Notes under the pieces: model-generated
The model's database searches: none
Told to the model about the DNA's origin: nothing
Seen by the model: only the letters and a program-made list of their open reading frames with translations
Translations under genes and position numbers: made by a program
Part shown: piece by piece, positions 4,847-6,615 of the stretch
How the letters are laid out: each line of letters opens with the position of its first letter
Position numbering within the stretch: position 1 is the stretch's first letter
Source: Verrucomicrobiota bacterium
GTDB lineage: Bacteria > Verrucomicrobiota > Verrucomicrobiia > Limisphaerales > UBA1100
DNA: 6,615 nt
Direction: 5' to 3'
Assembly (NCBI GenBank): GCA_028872645.1
Contig: JAPKDK010000163.1
Span: forward strand, 1-6,615

Positions 4847-6615
4847 CTACTTCCGATTTTTGCGGGGGCGTTTTGGATTGGATTCCACTTTTACGCCCAA
4901 ATCAGCGGCAGTCTTGCTGATGAGATTGGGTACATAGCTCCCCATGCGTGCAGGAGTAATTTTGCCCTTGGTGGGGAGAACCTTGATGGTGGCGATGTGG
5001 CGCTTAGCGTTGTCATCCACGTAGTCCAGCGCGTTGAGCGCAAGCATGGAGGTGAAGACGGAATTCTTCGACACATCAGCGTGTTTCACCAGGGTATCGA
5101 TGGCGGTAGATTGATCCTTGCCCTTGCCATAACGGCCCAAGGCCTCCGCCGCAACACAAACCACAGCGGTGGATTTGTCATTCAACGCCTCTAGCAGCTG
5201 TTCGCGGCCTGCCGCCACGGCTTTTTCGCCGCGGATCAGGTAGCCCATCGCGGCCCAATAGCGCACCGCGCTGTCCTTGTCCGTGATTAACTTCGCCAAT
5301 TCTCTCCCGGCCGGTTCGCTTTTCATTGAGGCAATCTCAGCCGCATTCATAACTCGCTCCATGGGATAGGCCTTGTCGTTATGGCCCATGTCATATGGAG
5401 CGCCATCGCCGCTGCGGCTATGGATTTCCCCTTCGGGCAGGAAACCAACGTCACGAATCTTTACCGCCAAGGCCTGCTGAGCATTGCGCAGGCGCTTTAA
5501 TATGTCCGCATGTTTCTTGGAATCGGCGAGGTTGTTGACTTCATCCCGATCACTCGCCAGGTCATAGAGTTCCTCAGAGGGCTTGGTCTGCCAGAATTTT
5601 GACTGCACGGCGTTGAGTTTGCCGGCATGATACAGGTCGTGCCATACCTGCGTGGTCGGGGTCTTAAACATGTAGGAGATGTACTGTCCGTAAATTTTGT
5701 GCGGCATGTAGTTGCGAATGTAGATGTAGCGCTTATCACGCACCACACGCACCATGTCATAGCGCTCATCCATGCGCCCACGGAATCCGTAGATGTAAGG
5801 TTGCTCTGGCGCAGCATATTTCCCCATGAAAGAATAACCCTGCAAATGTTTGGGCGGCTTAATGCCAGCGATACTGAGTAATGTTGGAGCAAAATCAATA
5901 AAGCCCACCAGCCGATCGGTCTTGCCGCCGGGCTTGTAGTCCTTTGGCGCCAGGTGACGCCACTTCTCAGGCACGTAAAGAATGAGCGGAACCCTAAGGC
6001 CTGAGTTGTAAGGCCAGCGCTTGCTGCGTGGCATGCCCGAACCATGATCGCCGTAGTAAAAGATAATTGTGTCTTCCGCCAAGCCGGCCTCGGCAAGCTC
6101 CTTTAGGTTTTGCCCCGCCCGCGCGTCCATCATCGTGATTCGATCATAATACTGCGCCCAATCCTTCCGCACCTCCGGCGTGTCCGGATGATACGCCGGC
6201 ACCCGCACCTGCTTCGGGTCATGAATCACATTCGCCGCCGGAATCGTATTCCGGATCTGACTTTCATGACTAATGGTATGGTTGAAGATCGCGAAGAACG
6301 GCTTACCTTCCGGACGGTTTTTCCAGTGCGACTGGCGGCCGCCCACATCCCACACCTGCCCAGGCTTGGCGAGGTTGAAGTCCTCCTTTGAGTTGTTGGT
6401 ACAGTAATAGCCAGCCGCGCGTAGATACTGCGGATACATCTTGAAACGCGAAGGCAACTGAGTGTTGCTACGCATGTGCTCGGCCCCGGTACTGGGCGGG
6501 TACAGTCCGCTAATCAGCGTGGTGCGTGCCGGTGCACACACCGGAGCGGTAGACCAGCAGTTGAGGTACATCATCCCCTTGGCCGCCAGCCCGTCGAGGT
6601 TGGGCGACTTTGCAT
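4847..6615 (-). CDS. Sulfatase with C-terminal HEAT-like repeats, N-terminus cut by the right edge
   Basis: The frame is open to the right edge, so the visible 588 residues lack the signal peptide and the first metal-binding block (usually a DD pair) of the family. The visible part begins with AKSPNLDGLAAKG, then STAPVCAPARTTLISG, which carries the C-x-P-x-R site (Cys26, Arg30 in window numbering) where cysteine is converted to formylglycine, the catalytic residue of type I sulfatases. YYGDHGSGMPRSKRW (around 186-200) supplies the second metal-binding Asp-His and a conserved lysine. The catalytic domain ends near residue 390. From about 433 to 553 there are helical HEAT-like repeats (for example KDSAVRYWAAMGYLIRGEKA and STAVVCVAAEALGRYG), and the tail is basic (KRPRKNRK). 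Sulfatases with HEAT tails are familiar in Planctomycetota and Verrucomicrobiota. The product probably acts outside the cytoplasm on sulfated glycans; the substrate cannot be told. It converges on the lactonase-like gene. The stop is TAG at 4847-4849. Confidence 0.93.
   Translation of the reverse strand, partial: AKSPNLDGLAAKGMMYLNCWSTAPVCAPARTTLISGLYPPSTGAEHMRSNTQLPSRFKMYPQYLRAAGYYCTNNSKEDFNLAKPGQVWDVGGRQSHWKNRPEGKPFFAIFNHTISHESQIRNTIPAANVIHDPKQVRVPAYHPDTPEVRKDWAQYYDRITMMDARAGQNLKELAEAGLAEDTIIFYYGDHGSGMPRSKRWPYNSGLRVPLILYVPEKWRHLAPKDYKPGGKTDRLVGFIDFAPTLLSIAGIKPPKHLQGYSFMGKYAAPEQPYIYGFRGRMDERYDMVRVVRDKRYIYIRNYMPHKIYGQYISYMFKTPTTQVWHDLYHAGKLNAVQSKFWQTKPSEELYDLASDRDEVNNLADSKKHADILKRLRNAQQALAVKIRDVGFLPEGEIHSRSGDGAPYDMGHNDKAYPMERVMNAAEIASMKSEPAGRELAKLITDKDSAVRYWAAMGYLIRGEKAVAAGREQLLEALNDKSTAVVCVAAEALGRYGKGKDQSTAIDTLVKHADVSKNSVFTSMLALNALDYVDDNAKRHIATIKVLPTKGKITPARMGSYVPNLISKTAADLGVKVESNPKRPRKNRK

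Overview
The window looks like a piece of chromosome from the Planctomycetota-Verrucomicrobiota side of the PVC superphylum, most likely a free-living polysaccharide degrader. Evidence: a DUF1549 (PSCyt2) lipoprotein with the CARCHDHKYDP signature next to a seven-bladed WD40 protein, a sulfatase with a C-terminal HEAT-like tail, a Tat-exported SMP-30-type lactonase, no recognisable Shine-Dalgarno sequence at any of the four visible starts, and two junk-repeat types (a degenerate heptamer tract and a CACCACAGAGA inverted repeat) that I associate from memory with Verrucomicrobiota-like genomes. The phylum is an inference.

Layout, left to right: (1) 1-870, minus, N-terminal 290 codons of the DUF1549 lipoprotein, continuing beyond the left edge; (2) 871-1053, divergent spacer, about half of it an imperfect inverted repeat with an inner hairpin; (3) 1054-2071, plus, WD40 propeller gene split by an apparent one-base insertion near 1191-1193; (4) 2068-3357, minus, LarA-like (DUF2088 / nickel-pincer) isomerase whose stop codon overlaps that of the WD40 gene; (5) 3358-3626, divergent spacer with small palindromes only; (6) 3627-4784, plus, Tat-signal SMP-30/gluconolactonase-like protein; (7) 4785-4846, convergent spacer with a 7-bp hairpin; (8) 4847-6615, minus, sulfatase with HEAT-like C-terminus, its N-terminus cut off by the right edge.

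Functionally there are two pairs. The DUF1549 lipoprotein and the WD40 protein are divergent neighbours of kinds often found together in planctomycete-type genomes; their biochemical role is not established. The lactonase-like protein, the LarA-like isomerase and the sulfatase could belong to one saccharide route: desulfation of a sulfated glycan, hydrolysis of a sugar lactone to an aldonate, and epimerisation of that 2-hydroxy acid. Some LarA homologues are aldonate epimerases, so the lactonase/LarA adjacency is the most interesting functional hypothesis here. It is inferred from context and not shown by the sequence.

I found no tRNA, rRNA, CRISPR array, transposase, phage gene or toxin-antitoxin pair. 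The window contains no convincing wholly new system; the points worth following are the frameshift, the lactonase/isomerase pair and the repeats.
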